Below are positions 48,671-59,846 of a stretch of 64,000 nt of DNA, one piece after another. Position 1 is the first letter of the stretch, and each line of letters begins with the position of its first letter. The notes under the pieces were generated by a model, which ran no database searches, was not told the origin of the DNA, and saw only the letters and a list, made by a program, of their open reading frames with translations. Location of the stretch: contig JARYHS010013631.1 of assembly GCA_031002005.1 (NCBI GenBank), positions 67,701,832 to 67,765,831 on the forward strand, in the 5' to 3' direction. Source of the stretch: Vandiemenella viatica. Taxonomy: Eukaryota > Arthropoda > Insecta > Orthoptera > Morabidae. The position numbers were made by a program, and so were the translations under genes.

Positions 48671-50331
48671 GGTTGTTAAAGGTAGGGTTCCAAATTTTCT
48701 TTTACGACCTCGGTACCATAATTGAGTTGGTATAGTCAACATGATTTGACCAATTTCTCTCCCGAGAAGAATTTATTCCTCCCATGCGTATTAATTTATC
48801 AGCAGGCCATGGGAATCCGTGACATTTTGCATGAAGGAAAACTTTATTGGAATGTGAATCTGGATATTGCAGCTCTTAAGCAGTGGTTCTGCTGACTGAG
48901 CTGCTAACGGTGCTGAGAGTATACTCATATCATCATAAAGATTAAAAAATATGGTAAAGACAAAGAATGTTGTGTATCGCACTACATAGGAAGTTAATCT
49001 ATACGTGAATCAAATGAGATCGATTATTTTAATATCACGTTTCCAGAAAAAAAGTCAATCTAAAAAAATAATGTTTTTCGCGTTAATCATGTCAGGCGGT
49101 TTATCGAACGATGATATAGTTTGCAATTACTTTTTTTTTTTTTGAAAAAAAAGTTGGCTCTAATTGAAAATCTCTGGTTACTTCACATAAGTTTGACAAA
49201 GATTACATTATACTTCCATTCTCGTGTAACACCCAAAAGTCAATCAGAGCGTCATTACAGGTTCTCTATTACTTTGACACAGAGTAACAAAATAGAATTC
49301 TAATTCAAACTTTAAAATCACTTCTGCACTTCGTTGCTATGGTGCTTAATGCAGATGTGTTACAAGCAAATTGCTCTTACAGTATGCGCTGTGCGTAAGA
49401 GGCAATATTGCGCGCCAACATTTTGAATATGATTAGAAACTATTCAGTGCAGAAAAGTAGGCAGTTTCCATAAGTAAATAAAAATGCCATCTCACATCAG
49501 TGGCCGATACCTCATTACACATTGAGATGCGGTCTCATATTGCATTCACATTGACCACTTGAAACAACAGGTCTAGTCCCTTCTTTACGATATAACACCC
49601 AGCCTAATTGTTGGATGTTAACGATGCTACTGCTATACCATTTACACGGTTACGAATATCTCAAAATATTTTCCGTGTTTCTTTAAACTATTAAGCATTC
49701 ATTTAATCTGAATAAAAGTAGCACGTAAATGAACTGGGACAAATGCATATTCCCCTAAATATTCAATGATTTATAAACAAAGTATTATTACACTAATATG
49801 AAAGGGTGGAGTTTAAATGTTCCCTTTTATTCTTCACAATTTAAACTTGTAGTGATAGACAAATGTTGAGATGGTTGTAATAATTTTACATGAGTTTGTA
49901 CGAAGAGGTGAACTCTAAATATTAATAAAGTTCATGTAAGCTCGAAGTTTTTCACGACGTTGTATACAAATAAACTCTTCTCGGGAGGCCCGAGAATAAT
50001 TTATTTATTAATAGTGTTCATGTTCTGTGGTTTGACGATTGTCACACGAACAAAAACAGATTGGATAAATTACCGTAATCAGTTCTTGTAATTAATTAAT
50101 TAGTCGGTTAAGTAGGTGTAATTTTATCATCCATATGTACCAAGAAGGGAAAAGCAGACGGAGTAACAACATTTCTGACACCAAATAATGCAACGAAAAC
50201 TTGGATTCAAACACAATCCTCTACGCAGTGCAGAAGTGCAAGAAAACAGCACAGTTTTGATGATATTTCTGTTAGACCTGAGATCTCCTTGTGCTGCACC
50301 CGGAGTTTTATCTTCTACTATCTCATTACGG
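48671..50331. other. No recognisable gene; T-run at 49131-49143
   Basis: AT-rich sequence; T-run with opposing A-run (49145-49151). Nothing else identified. Confidence 0.4.
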
Positions 50332-50545
50332 GATAGGTGAGCGGTAACGCTCTGGCTTTGCATTCAGGAAGACGCGGGCTCGAATCGCCATACTTACATC
50401 CTGATTTGGGTTATCTATGGTTTTCCCCAAATCACTTGAGGAAAAAAACCGGGATGGTTCCTTCAAAAGGCCATGGCTGAATTCTTTCCCGTTCCTTGTC
50501 ACCAATCCTTTCCCTCCTCTAACGACCTCGACGTCAATGTAGAGT
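50332..50545 (+). mobile_element. tRNA-derived SINE, main family (copy 7)
   Basis: Box A GGTGAGCGGTAACGCTCTGG, box B GGCTCGAATCG (substituted), full body, then TCTAACGACCTCGACGTC. No A tail is evident. It faces copy 8 tail to tail, 67 bp away. Confidence 0.85.
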
Positions 50546-50612
50546 ACAGCCACACCATAACGCGCATAAAAGCCATACCAAGCATTAACTCTTAAAAAGC
50601 TAATCTTTTTTT

Positions 50613-50828
50613 ATAAAGCTTACGCCTCGTAGACGTCGAGGTCATTAGTGGCGGGAAAGGACTGGGGGCAAGTAACGGGAAGGAATCTGGCCATGGCCTT
50701 TTGAAGGAACCATACCGACATTCTCCTGGAGCGAAAACCCAAATCTGGATGGTCGAACGCGGATTCGAACCCACATCCTCCAGAATGTGAGGCCAGAGTG
50801 TTAATCATTCATCCACCACGCTCGATCC
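50613..50828 (-). mobile_element. tRNA-derived SINE, main family (copy 8)
   Basis: Full-length on the minus strand. Plus-strand order is a T-run (50606-50612), ACGCCTCGTAGACGTCGAGG, body, GGATTCGAACCC (box B complement), and CCACGCTCGATC as the start of the head. The insertion produces an inverted pair with copy 7. Confidence 0.88.
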
Positions 50829-52325
50829 ATAGAAGATTTAACGTTGCGAGAATTACATGCGCAGTATAATCATATTTCTGTATTCAAATTTTTTGTCCCG
50901 CATAGTTCTAATGTAAATGAATATATAATTATATATAAAAACTTCTCTCACTTTACTGATTCTTATTCTTTATAATTAAAATTTCTATGTTTTCTTAAGC
51001 TCATTGTATTATTCTTTTTTTAAGCACTATTTGAATATTTAAATGATAAGCTGAATATCTGATTTTATCCCCACCAGCATATATTTTTTAGCACATGTTT
51101 ACAAACAAATGAATAAAATCCATTTACATCTAACTAAAATGGTGACAGAACCACTACAATGTGTTGGTTCCATTTTGCCCATATGAGAATACAGATGCTT
51201 CAGAAATGATGACTGACCCATGAGGGTTTTAAGAATGTTTTAATAATCTGTCATTTTAACCAAAAAACAAAATGATTTTATGCCTTTATTTTCGTATGTC
51301 CACATTCCGAAAAGCATGTGATGTATGATTTAAAAAAATAAAAAAGTGACATCTCATAGCCGCATCCTTGCGACGGCTGCAAGCATCTGTTATTGTTTTC
51401 GTCTACATTCTTTCCCTCTTGTTATTTATTTTAAAATCTTTATTTCACATCTCCAATGTAATAATTGTTTGAGAAAGCATTACAATCAGAAATTCCCTAA
51501 TTAGCTGATACCTGTTATAAGCACAGATATTAAACCCAAAATCAATACGCTCGAGTTATTCCTCAAACTATCATTTTAAGAAACGTTTGTTTATGGTAAT
51601 CTTCAGTCCGAGAGGTTTACCTCTACTTCAAATGTTAATACATAGCCGTTTTCTTGCTAGCAACCCTGTTCCGATTCTAATAACATCCTTGTTGCAGACT
51701 AGTGAAAAAAAAAATATATTGCCTTAAGAAATATAATTCTAGCTTTGTTCTGCTCCCTAAAAAAATCACAAATAGTATCAATTTTAACATAAAAAGCATT
51801 GTTCTAAAATATCTGTTTCTTCTTTATTTCAGGTAAGTCCCCTTAAGACTATCGGATTTAAGTTCTTCCTGTTTGTGAGTACAACTTTTTTCCTGTTAAC
51901 TTTTGTATTAAGGAAATTGTAAAAAGCTATCTGGACTAATATGATTTGCTTCTTTTTGTCTTTTTTTATGGCTCTCTATTAATTTTCTTTGCTACAGCAT
52001 ATTCTCTGCATCAATTTATTATGCAATTTATTTTCCGTCTTGCGTAATTATTAATATCGAATCTGTCATCTGCCTCTGACATTTTATTGGCGAATTGTTT
52101 ATATTACTTTTAGAGTTTTGTATTCTAGAGTGAGTGAAATTTTGACAGCTTAGTTAGAGATAGTCATATAATGTAATGCTTGGAATTTCTTGTCATAAGC
52201 TGTTGTCAGCGTTCGTTTATTGAGAGAACTCCGATGTAAATTAATCAACAGGAGGCAAATAGGGACTTCAGCCTAAAAATTTGATTTCGGAATATATGTT
52301 CCATAACACATAAAGAAAAGCTACC
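50829..52325. other. No recognisable gene
   Basis: Very AT-rich (A/T runs throughout); nothing identified. Confidence 0.4.
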
Positions 52326-52334
52326 TGAAACCCG

Positions 52335-52574
52335 GACCGAGCGTGGTGGTGTAACGGTTAGCGTTCTGGCCTCCCATTCGGGAGAAAGCCGGTTCGAATT
52401 TCCGTCCGGGCATCCAGATTTGGGTTTTCCATGGTTTTCCAAATCACTCCAGGCAAATGCCAGGATGCTTCCTTTAAAACGCCATGGCCGAATTCCTTCT
52501 CATTCCTTGACCCCCATCCTTTCCCGTCTCTAAAGACCTCGCTGTTAAGAGACGTTAAGCAGTTAAAAAAAAAA
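52335..52574 (+). mobile_element. tRNA-derived SINE, main family (copy 9, full length with TSD)
   Basis: The best copy in the window: head GACCGAGCGTGGTGGTGTAA, box B GGTTCGAATTTCC, body, TCTAAAGACCTCGCTGTT, and an A10 tail. TGAAACCCG directly precedes it (52326-52334) and follows the tail (52575-52583): a 9-bp target duplication, the mark of retroposition by LINE machinery. The pol III promoter boxes lie in the head. Confidence 0.95.
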
Positions 52575-52583
52575 TGAAACCCG

Positions 52584-53166
52584 AATCTACCTCTACAAAT
52601 GATTTAATGCAAACGTCAATAGCGTAACTGAAAAAAGTAACATATTCGTTCTGAATGGATGCAAAGCAATCTCGTTTACAGCATGTTATCATTGATTGCC
52701 TTCATTAAAACTTCATAAAAGAGACAAAGTTTAGTCTAGTATGTTCAAAGTTGACTATTATATTCACAGTAAAAGAATGGCAAAAGCAAAGCTCCGTATT
52801 ACTTCCCGTGACCTCTGTACTAGAGTGGAGATGGTGCGATAACTTCTACTATTCCGTCTTTTTACGTTCTAATATCTACTTTCGACAACGTTGCTTGCTA
52901 TCATCTCTTCCGTTTAGCGTTTATTCTGAGTCTGTCTCAGGAACTAATACGAATGGCGCTGAGGATATCGAGAGCCAATTCACATATGCAGTGAATGCTT
53001 CATATGAGATTGATCGTGGAAAATACGGAAAGTATCGTGAGTTTTGGTTACGTATCGAATGCGTAGCTAATCACGGAATATTTCTTCGAGATACGATTCT
53101 GCAGACACTTGACCCCTCTGATGCATTTCTGCTTATTAACATGAATGGCGTTTCAACTTGACAAAC
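52584..53166. other. Unassigned interval with one 136-codon frame
   Basis: A plus-strand frame at 52751-53161 is open for 136 codons. It starts with a hydrophobic stretch but has no motif I recognise and no detectable splice context. Its length is slightly more than expected by chance in this composition; unsupported as a gene. Confidence 0.2.
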
Positions 53167-53387
53167 TGAGCGTGGTGAGTGGTAACGCTCTGGCCTCGCA
53201 TTCTACAGGACGCAAGTTTGCGTCACTGCCCGCCCAGCCACATTTTGGTTTTCCATGGTTTCCCGAAATCATTTCAGAAGAATTTTGGGATGGTTTCTTA
53301 AAAAGGTCATGACCAAACTCCTTTCCATTCCTTGCCCCCTATTTTATCTCACCTCTAATGACGTTGACATCGACTAAGCCTAAAACC
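53167..53387 (+). mobile_element. tRNA-derived SINE, main family (copy 10)
   Basis: GAGCGTGGTGAGTGGTAACG head, a mutated box B, body (TTTTGGTTTTCCATGGTTT) and TCTAATGACGTTGACATCG at the end. Diverged; no clear duplication. Confidence 0.85.
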
Positions 53388-54056
53388 ATATTCTTGCTGT
53401 CTTGAATAACCAAACGTTATAAATATCAATGCCAGTATTTTGAAAATACGCACGCGTGGTATACAGAGAAAGCTAAAACTGCATCTGGCGCGATGTATAG
53501 TTCTGCACCTTTAATACTTTGATCACCAGGTGGGCTTAGCATATCTGCTCAGTTTTTTAAGACCCATCATACAATGAATAAAATAAAACCTAGCTCAGAT
53601 TATGCGAGTCATTACCTAACGGGCGAACGGCGGCTCGGCGTCACAATGGGTGCCATTGTTCTGGCCTTGGCCCGCGGACTACAATTAGAACCACTTTGCA
53701 AAGTGGCGAGCAGCGATTACAGACTCACCACAGTACAATTAATACCGAATCTGGTGCGTACCAGTAACATTCGCAACTCTCACTAACGGTTACAATCTTC
53801 GTGTATATGACGCGCGAAAAATTACGAAGCTTTAAAAATTTAAGTTGAAACTGCGATATAGCACCAAGTCCTTTGTAATGCCAACTGCAAACAGTTGTTT
53901 TGTATCTGCTATTGTCATCTTGTTTACCTTCTTTGTGAGGACATATGTACTTTTTTCCCCAACAATTTCCCTTGTTTCAACACAAATGTTTAGCAAATCA
54001 AACAGCTCTTTGGAAAATTTCCGCCTCATTGCTATTGACGCCCCTAAAGAATAATT
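53388..54056. other. No recognisable gene
   Basis: Short frames on both strands (53574-53786, 53845-54191) overlap and lack known motifs. Confidence 0.35.
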
Positions 54057-54251
54057 AGGCTGAGAGAGCAGAGGGCCTGTCATTCTGGAGTACGCGGGTT
54101 CACATCCCCGTCTGAACATCCAAATTTTTGTTTTGCATGGTTTTCCAAAATTTCTCCAGACGATATCTGGATCATTCCAGTATAAGGCCATGGACGAATT
54201 ACAAACTATTCTCTACCGCCTCTAATGACCTCGGTGTTGACGAGGAGTAAA
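54057..54251 (+). mobile_element. tRNA-derived SINE, main family (copy 11)
   Basis: Decayed head, box B GGTTCACATCCCC, body (TGCATGGTTTTCC), TCTAATGACCTCGGTGTT and GAGGAGTAAAAC. It directly abuts the GGGAGCGTCC end at 54254. Confidence 0.8.
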
Positions 54252-54795
54252 ACGGGAGCGTCCATAAACTACGTTGCTCCATTTCGGCTCCTTTTGAGCC
54301 TCCCTCTCCCTCAGACATAGCCTGACGTGACTTTTGCTTTGACACCCCTATCCCCCTTACCGTGCGGCAAGTAGCTTTTTCCCTATAATTTCCATATAAC
54401 ATTTAATTCTATTTTCTCTTACCAGAACTATTGATAAAATTATTGGATCGTATATCACGAGCACGACCAATATTCGCGTTATATACTTTTTTTTATAATT
54501 ATAAATATTCTGTATGAAATGATACACGAACCACTCCTGCACATAAACAGTTATTTGGAAAATCCCTTTCTAATTCATCATTGCTTATTAATTGATAAAA
54601 CAGGACAAACTTTACATGCCACGTTTAAAAAATAAATAAATAAATAAACTAGAAAAAACTAAGAAGAGGTGCATTTTTTATTTTCTTTCGCTACAGCTCT
54701 GTTGCCTTTCTTTCTACATTACCAGTGAATGATTATTTGTTTGATTAAAAGATTTCGATAGCTCATTCACCCGTTTTGGAAACTGTTATCTCGTT

Positions 54796-54997
54796 TTTTT
54801 TGTTTTTTTTTAATGGTTTTCGGCATCTTAGGCCACACAGCCAGCCTGATGAATCTTTCCAGATAATTAGACACACCACAGGACGGATATGACATTCACA
54901 GACACAACAGTTAAACACCCATGCCCTCGGCCGGACTCGAACCGGCGACCTTCGGCACGTGGAGCTAACACTCTAGCCCCTAAGCTACCGAGGCCGG
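54796..54997 (-). mobile_element. Second tRNA-derived SINE family, intact with 13-bp TSD
   Basis: On the minus strand the head starts GGCCTCGGTAGCTTAGGGGC (box A) with box B GGTTCGAGTCC, a distinct body (GGCTGTGTGGCCTAAGATGC near the end) and an A-rich tail. CTGTTATCTCGTT occurs exactly at 54783-54795 and 54998-55010, a perfect 13-bp target duplication. The exact duplication implies a fairly recent insertion. Not related to the main SINE beyond the tRNA boxes. Confidence 0.93.
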
Positions 54998-56801
54998 CTG
55001 TTATCTCGTTGGAAAATCATTTCCCATTAGACTCGTAAAGTTTATTAAACAGCGCCATTTCACACCTTTGTTTGAACCTGAATTGACACTTCAGCAAGCA
55101 CTGTAACTAAAGATGCACTGAAATTCACTTGATAGAACAAACTTAGAATTATTTTATCAAGAAGCTGTGTGGTGAACCGAGCGCTATCTGAATCCAAACA
55201 ACGTTTTTCCAAAACAATATTAACTGTCACTGGCGTCGAATATCCAATGTGACAGCTGTAAATGGATTGGAGTCTAGGTACTGGATACCTAATGTTTTTC
55301 TGCTCGTAAAGCGCCATCGCGAATCGGTGAGATCAAATGCACCGGCCCCGTGCGATCCGAAGAGTATGACTTCTAGAGCTGTAGCAAACCGTATGTATTC
55401 GTTACTCAGTAACGATTACATCGCCTGACTCTAAGTACCGAAACATTACTCACATATTCTTTTCGTTATTCGCAATTAGTCGTATAGGTGTCAGTTTGAT
55501 CCGATAAACGAACAAATACGACGCATCATGCGGGAACTGGAACGATTCGCCCAGCGACTAAATTAATCCAAATGAGCAAATAAACATTTGAACATCTTAC
55601 GTCGATTATTTCTGAGAATTTTTATTACATTATTTTAATGTAATTAATATTATTTATTACTAGCCCCAAAGCCCATCAAAAATGACGGGTTTAACTTAGT
55701 GTTACGGTACTTTTTTGCTCTGCAGTTGCTTAACTAAATAGAATTGTTATAAAATAAAGCTCATTGTAATTTATCGTCCCTTGTGCTGTAGCAAAAGCCT
55801 CAGTTGTCAACTGGTCCAGGATGCATTTCAGTCTAACCCCAACTCCGCTAATATTGCCGTTAGAAAAAGCAATCACACACGAATTAATACATTCCCTGTA
55901 TCGCATGTCAATGTCACGGCTGACACAGCTTACAATGGGCTGAAATAATGGCTCCAGTGAAATCTTAACAAGTTACGCTATGCCACGTAATTTTAGATTT
56001 AATTGTGGTTTAGGCCGCATAGATCGCGATCAATTTCGAACGTCTTTCATTCAAACTGAGTAATAATTCCAGTAAAAAAGCAACTGATAATTAATATACC
56101 AATTTATACGAAATAGATGCCTTTCTTTCAGTGTACTGACAATTCATTTCTTAGCAATTGCTTGACTAAATAGAATTGTTATAAAATGAAATTCAATTTA
56201 ATTCATCGTGTCTTGCGCTGTAGCAAAAGTTTCGGTTTCCATCTCGGTCCAGGTTGCATTTCTACCTAACCACATACTTGCCGCCAGAAAAACAATACTT
56301 CAATCTCATGCATATTTATACTTGTACTGTATCGCATTTTACTGGCGATAAATGCATCACTATATAAATTTGAGCTCTAAGCGTAAACACTGGGACTCGT
56401 AAAGGAACCTTCCTTTTGGTCTGAAAATTGTTACACACTTTCGATAGATTATATTGTTTAATGTATGTTGCTCTTAGAGCTGTAAAATATATACATACCT
56501 CACAAACTTCACTCAAAACGTTTGTAACGCTATACCACGAGCGACTGGAGAAGCCGTATAGCGAGGTATAATGATTATGCACACGTTCTTTGTACGATAT
56601 TATTCGGGGATATGTTGCTATGACACCCATCAAAAATATTAATATGGAACAAATTACACACAAAAAACTGCAACAACTTGGAACCGTTAGCGAACGAAGG
56701 AATTTAGTTTTTATAGTTGAAATGCAGCCTGCACCAAAATGGCGTTTGGTTCTTGTTGTTAAAGCATAATTCGCTAGAAATTTGGATTTATTAAACATTT
56801 A

Positions 56802-58038
56802 CAGGGTGCGGCAGCATAACTTATTTTTTTTCAAAACTTATTAAAACCCATTGTATAAATCAGAATATATATATATATAATGTACCTAGGCATATACATA
56901 AAGTTTTATTTTACTTAGTTTTGAAGATCAAATCAGGTAGGTGACGTCCCCCATTCTGCACACACTGAGTAAACCGATTTCTGATGTTTGTCCTTGGACA
57001 GTTCACATAAATATGGGATTCCGAAAAACCCCATACAAAAAAATCACAAGGGGTCACATAGGTAGAGCGGGCCGGTCACTCCAAATCGCCCCTAATTGAG
57101 ATGAGGTGCTGTGGGAAGTGTTCCCTCAAAACAGCCATCGATGCTCTTGAAGTGCGTGCCGTTGCTCCGTCTTGTTGGAACCAAGTGTCCCCTAAGTCCA
57201 ACTCGTCTAGCCGTGGGGGAAAAAATTCCTGTAACATGTTTACATACCGGTCCGAATTCACTGTCACTGTGACTTCATTTTCCTCAAAGAACCAGGGGCC
57301 AATAATTCCATCTGAGGGAATTACACACCACACTGTGACTTTAGGTGAATGCAAAGGCCTTTGACGCAATTGTCGAAAATTGGTGCCAGCCCAGAAGCGC
57401 ATGTTTTGTTTGTTGACGGATCCACACAAATGAAAGTGGGCTTCATCACTAAAAATAACAATAGCGCCCTGAGGAACGTCGTCCAGAAGAAACACGCGTT
57501 CCTCCGAGAATTGAAGTCACGTTCAGAAAGTTCCTGCACAATCGCCATCTTGTATGGAAATGAAGATTATCGTGAAGAATTCTCATCACAGAACGATCGG
57601 AAATTCTAAGGTCAGACGCATGTTTGCGCGCAGAACGTAGTGGTGATCGCAACATTGAAGCTCTCACTGCCTCAGTGTTCTCAGGTGATCTAATGGGCCC
57701 AGGGCCTCCAGTTCTTCGTCTTGTCGCACTTGCAGTTTGTCTGAACGTAGTGACCCACGTAACAATTGATTTCCGATCCGGGAAAGGAGCCAACGGGGCT
57801 AAATTAAAGCGATTCCGAAAAACGCGCTGGGTTGCGATCACCGAACATCCGCTCGAAAAGTAGGCCTCAACGAAAAACACACGCTCCTCACTGTTCCAAC
57901 GCATGTTGGCGACTGAACTGTGTAGGGACAAAACTTTATAATCACGCCTCTCGAACGAGACCACTAGCGCTGCGCTACGATATCAACCGACTGAATGGCA
58001 CGCATTTTAGAAAAAGGAAGCTATTCTGCCGCACCCTG
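56802..58038 (-). mobile_element. Full-length DD41D Tc1/mariner-superfamily element
   Basis: 1237 bp flanked by TA on both sides (56800-56801, 58039-58040). The termini are inverted: CAGGGTGCGGCAGCATAAC on the left and, read inward from the right, CAGGGTGCGGCAGAATAGC. The minus strand codes for a transposase between them. It inserted within the interior of the hAT-type element. Confidence 0.93.
56910..57904 (-). pseudogene. DD41D transposase, frameshifted
   Basis: Starts at ATG 57904-57902 (MRWNSEERVFFVEAYF), an N-terminal helix-turn-helix region with CSVIATQRVFRNRF, then the linker RTGGPGPIRSPEN. The frame shifts near 57550, giving IVQELSERDFNSRRN, and again near 57490. The catalytic part follows: FSDEAHF (D at 57447-57445), KVTVWCVIPSDGIIGPWFF, WFQQDGATA (D at 57171-57169), and PCDFFVWG (D at 57045-57043), 41 residues after the second D. 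A TGA at 57078-57076 replaces the W of the usual EWPARSPD motif, and SPD reads STY. Two frameshifts and one stop make it inactive, but the family pattern is clear. The C-terminal end is approximate. Confidence 0.88.
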
Positions 58039-58059
58039 TAAATTATCATGATTTTCGAG

Positions 58060-58132
58060 CAGAATCATTAGTGTGGACACAGTAACATGTTGAGCAGAAT
58101 CATTAGTGGCCCCTGTGGACACAGTTACATGT
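58060..58132. repeat. Short direct duplication
   Basis: GAGCAGAATCATTAGTG occurs twice 36 bp apart, each followed by TGGACACAGTNACATGTT. It lies just outside the DD41D element, inside the hAT-type element. Confidence 0.8.
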
Positions 58133-58475
58133 TGCTGAAATAATAGCCTCAGTAATATTACTCAGTGAAAGAAAAGAAGATTAAAATAAATGTTATAAAC
58201 TTACATTATGCCACGTAATATTTGTTTTAATTGTAGTGTAGGCTGCACAGTTCGCGATAGTGTGCAACTATTTCCGTTCAAACGATTTAATAATTTCACT
58301 AATAACGCACAGCTTAAATTATTTTTTAAAAAAACTAAATTATTCCTTCCCTCTGCTGTAGCGTCAAACTGATCAATGCTAAGTAATAATCTAATTAAAC
58401 CTTTCGCGAACATTGATGTTCGAAAATTAAAACTTTTATCTTACATATCTATGGACAAAGAATTTAAGGAATACT

Positions 58476-58681
58476 CCTTTTTTTTTTGCTTATGGATTTA
58501 CACCTCGTCGACGTCGAGGTCATTAGAGGCGGGATGGAACAGGAGATAAGGAACGGGAAGGAATTCGGCCATGGCCTTTTGAAGGAAACATCCCGGTATT
58601 CCCCTGGTGTGATTTGTGGGAACCATGGAAAACCCAAATCTGGATGCTACGATGGAGATTCGAACCGGCGTCCTCCCGAAG
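58476..58681 (-). mobile_element. tRNA-derived SINE, main family (copy 12, 5'-truncated with TSD)
   Basis: The plus strand shows a T-run, TTTACACCTCGTCGACGTCG, full body, and GATTCGAACCGGCG (box B complement); the part of the head upstream of box B is missing. GGAATACT flanks both sides (58468-58475 and 58682-58689), an 8-bp duplication, so it arrived already truncated. Nested in the hAT-type element. Confidence 0.9.
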
Positions 58682-58853
58682 GGAATACTTCTATTTATCA
58701 AAAGAATAGTACGTAAATATAAGCATCTAATGATTTACATTACGATTTAAAAGCAATACATACTTTTTTCAGTGTTCTGCCAGTTAATTTATTCGCGGAT
58801 GCTTAGAAATGTTATTAAATAACGTCCATGACCAAGAAAAATTACGTTAAGCG

Positions 58854-58907
58854 TGACGTCATTGCGCGACGTCATAGAGTGACGTCATGGCGTGACAGGT
58901 GATGTCA
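58854..58907. promoter_or_regulatory. Cluster of CRE/ATF-like palindromes
   Basis: TGACGTCA at 58854-58861 and 58880-58887, CGACGTCA at 58867-58874 and TGATGTCA at 58900-58907, that is three or four sites in 54 bp with 13-bp spacing for the first three. TGACGTCA is the canonical CREB/ATF palindrome. It lies in a transposon interior, so it could be a transposase-binding or enhancer-like array, or a small degenerate tandem repeat. Confidence 0.4.
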
Positions 58908-59451
58908 TACATGACAGACTTGCTTGTTATATGTACAGATTAAGTGTTGATATTTTTAACGAGTTAAGTACTAGTAATTATGACAACATAAAGGATTATT
59001 CTGTAGTTTAGTTTTATTTAACATTAAAATTTACAGAGCGTAATTTTTAAATAGAAAATTTGGAGAGATAATTTGAGATATTTTTTTATTAATCTTATTT
59101 TAGTGAGATTTTATTGATTTCCAATATTTATGAAATGCTTATATTTTAAAATTCGATATTCTAATTTCTGATTTATTTTACAGTGCAAATTTTACCAAAA
59201 CATACTTTATTAAATGAAAAATTTATTTAAATTTTACAAGTGTTCATGAAATCATCCTGTATCCAGTACGCGACGCTACTCAATGTGATGCTTCATACTG
59301 GTGTTCGATTGTGTCAAAAGTATCGAATAACGAAACGATACGATAGGAACGAAGTCGTCCCGTACGCAACGTGACTCGATACAATACTTCATGCTAGCGC
59401 TGAATTGTACCAAAAGTAACGAGTAACGATTCGATAGTAACGAGTACCGGT

Positions 59452-59519
59452 TGCAACAAAATCTTCTCGGGTGTCCAGGCGGATGGTATTGGTTGAACAC
59501 CCGAGAAGATTTTGTTGCA
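59452..59519. repeat. Perfect 23-bp stem-loop
   Basis: Arms at 59452-59474 and 59497-59519 are perfect inverse complements (core AATCTTCTCGGGTGT) with a 22-nt loop. It lies close to the right end of the hAT-type element. Confidence 0.85.
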
Positions 59520-59846
59520 TCGATACGCCAGGAAATTCTCAACACACACAAGTACTGGTTGGTTTAGCAACGAATACATGCGGGTACACAATTTTACTTT
59601 TACACCTCTAATGACTTCAGGTCATATGCATGCGCGGCAATTTCAGTATATAGGGTATCTAAAATACAGAGGTAATTAAATGATGGAAATTAATATCCAG
59701 ATGCTGTTGTATATTCTGTACCCCATTTTAACTGTGACAAATAAAATAATTGAAAAGCTACGTAGCTTGGCTCCGACACCCCCCCCCCTTTTTCCTTCTC
59801 CTAAACCGGGCCACGTAGTTTATGGACGCTCCAAAATGGGGAGGGG

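Larger units (their letters stand above)
55374..59610. mobile_element. hAT-type element (4237 bp with nested insertions)
   Basis: The left end TAGAGCTGTA and the right end, read inward, TAGAGGTGTA match 9 of 10 bases and fit the hAT pattern. ATGACTTC is present exactly on both outer sides (55366-55373, 59611-59618): an 8-bp target duplication, the hAT size. Subterminal regions share GTATTCGTTACTC-like words and several ACGAGTAACG repeats (59265-59450). The interior has roughly 430-bp diverged direct repeats (AAATAGAATTGTTATAAAAT at 55737 and 56169; ATGCCACGTAAT at 55980 and 58207). No hAT transposase was recognised, so it is probably non-autonomous. Caveat: CTCTAATGACNTC also occurs in the main SINE's 3' module, so the right flank could be a coincidence. 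Confidence 0.65.
54254..59832 (-). mobile_element. GGGAGCGTCC-type element, split by nested insertions
   Basis: The left boundary GGGAGCGTCCATAAACTACG and the right boundary CGTAGTTTATGGACGCTCC are inverted. The 54254-54480 segment, reverse-complemented, aligns with the right half of the MITE at 1331-1714 (shared AAGAGAAAATAG and AAAAAGCTAC). The 59640-59832 segment, reverse-complemented, aligns with that MITE's left half (shared ACAGTTAAAAT and GGTACAGAA). So the two ends have the polarity expected of one minus-oriented element, now 5.6 kb because a hAT-type element and others lie inside. Two independent truncated copies cannot be excluded. Confidence 0.6.

Noticed and set aside
52751..53161. 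136-codon plus-strand frame
   Set aside because: No motif; flanked by SINEs; openness slightly above chance only.
54900..54997. tRNA gene suggested by good A and B boxes
   Set aside because: It is the head of a SINE with an A-rich tail and a 13-bp target duplication.
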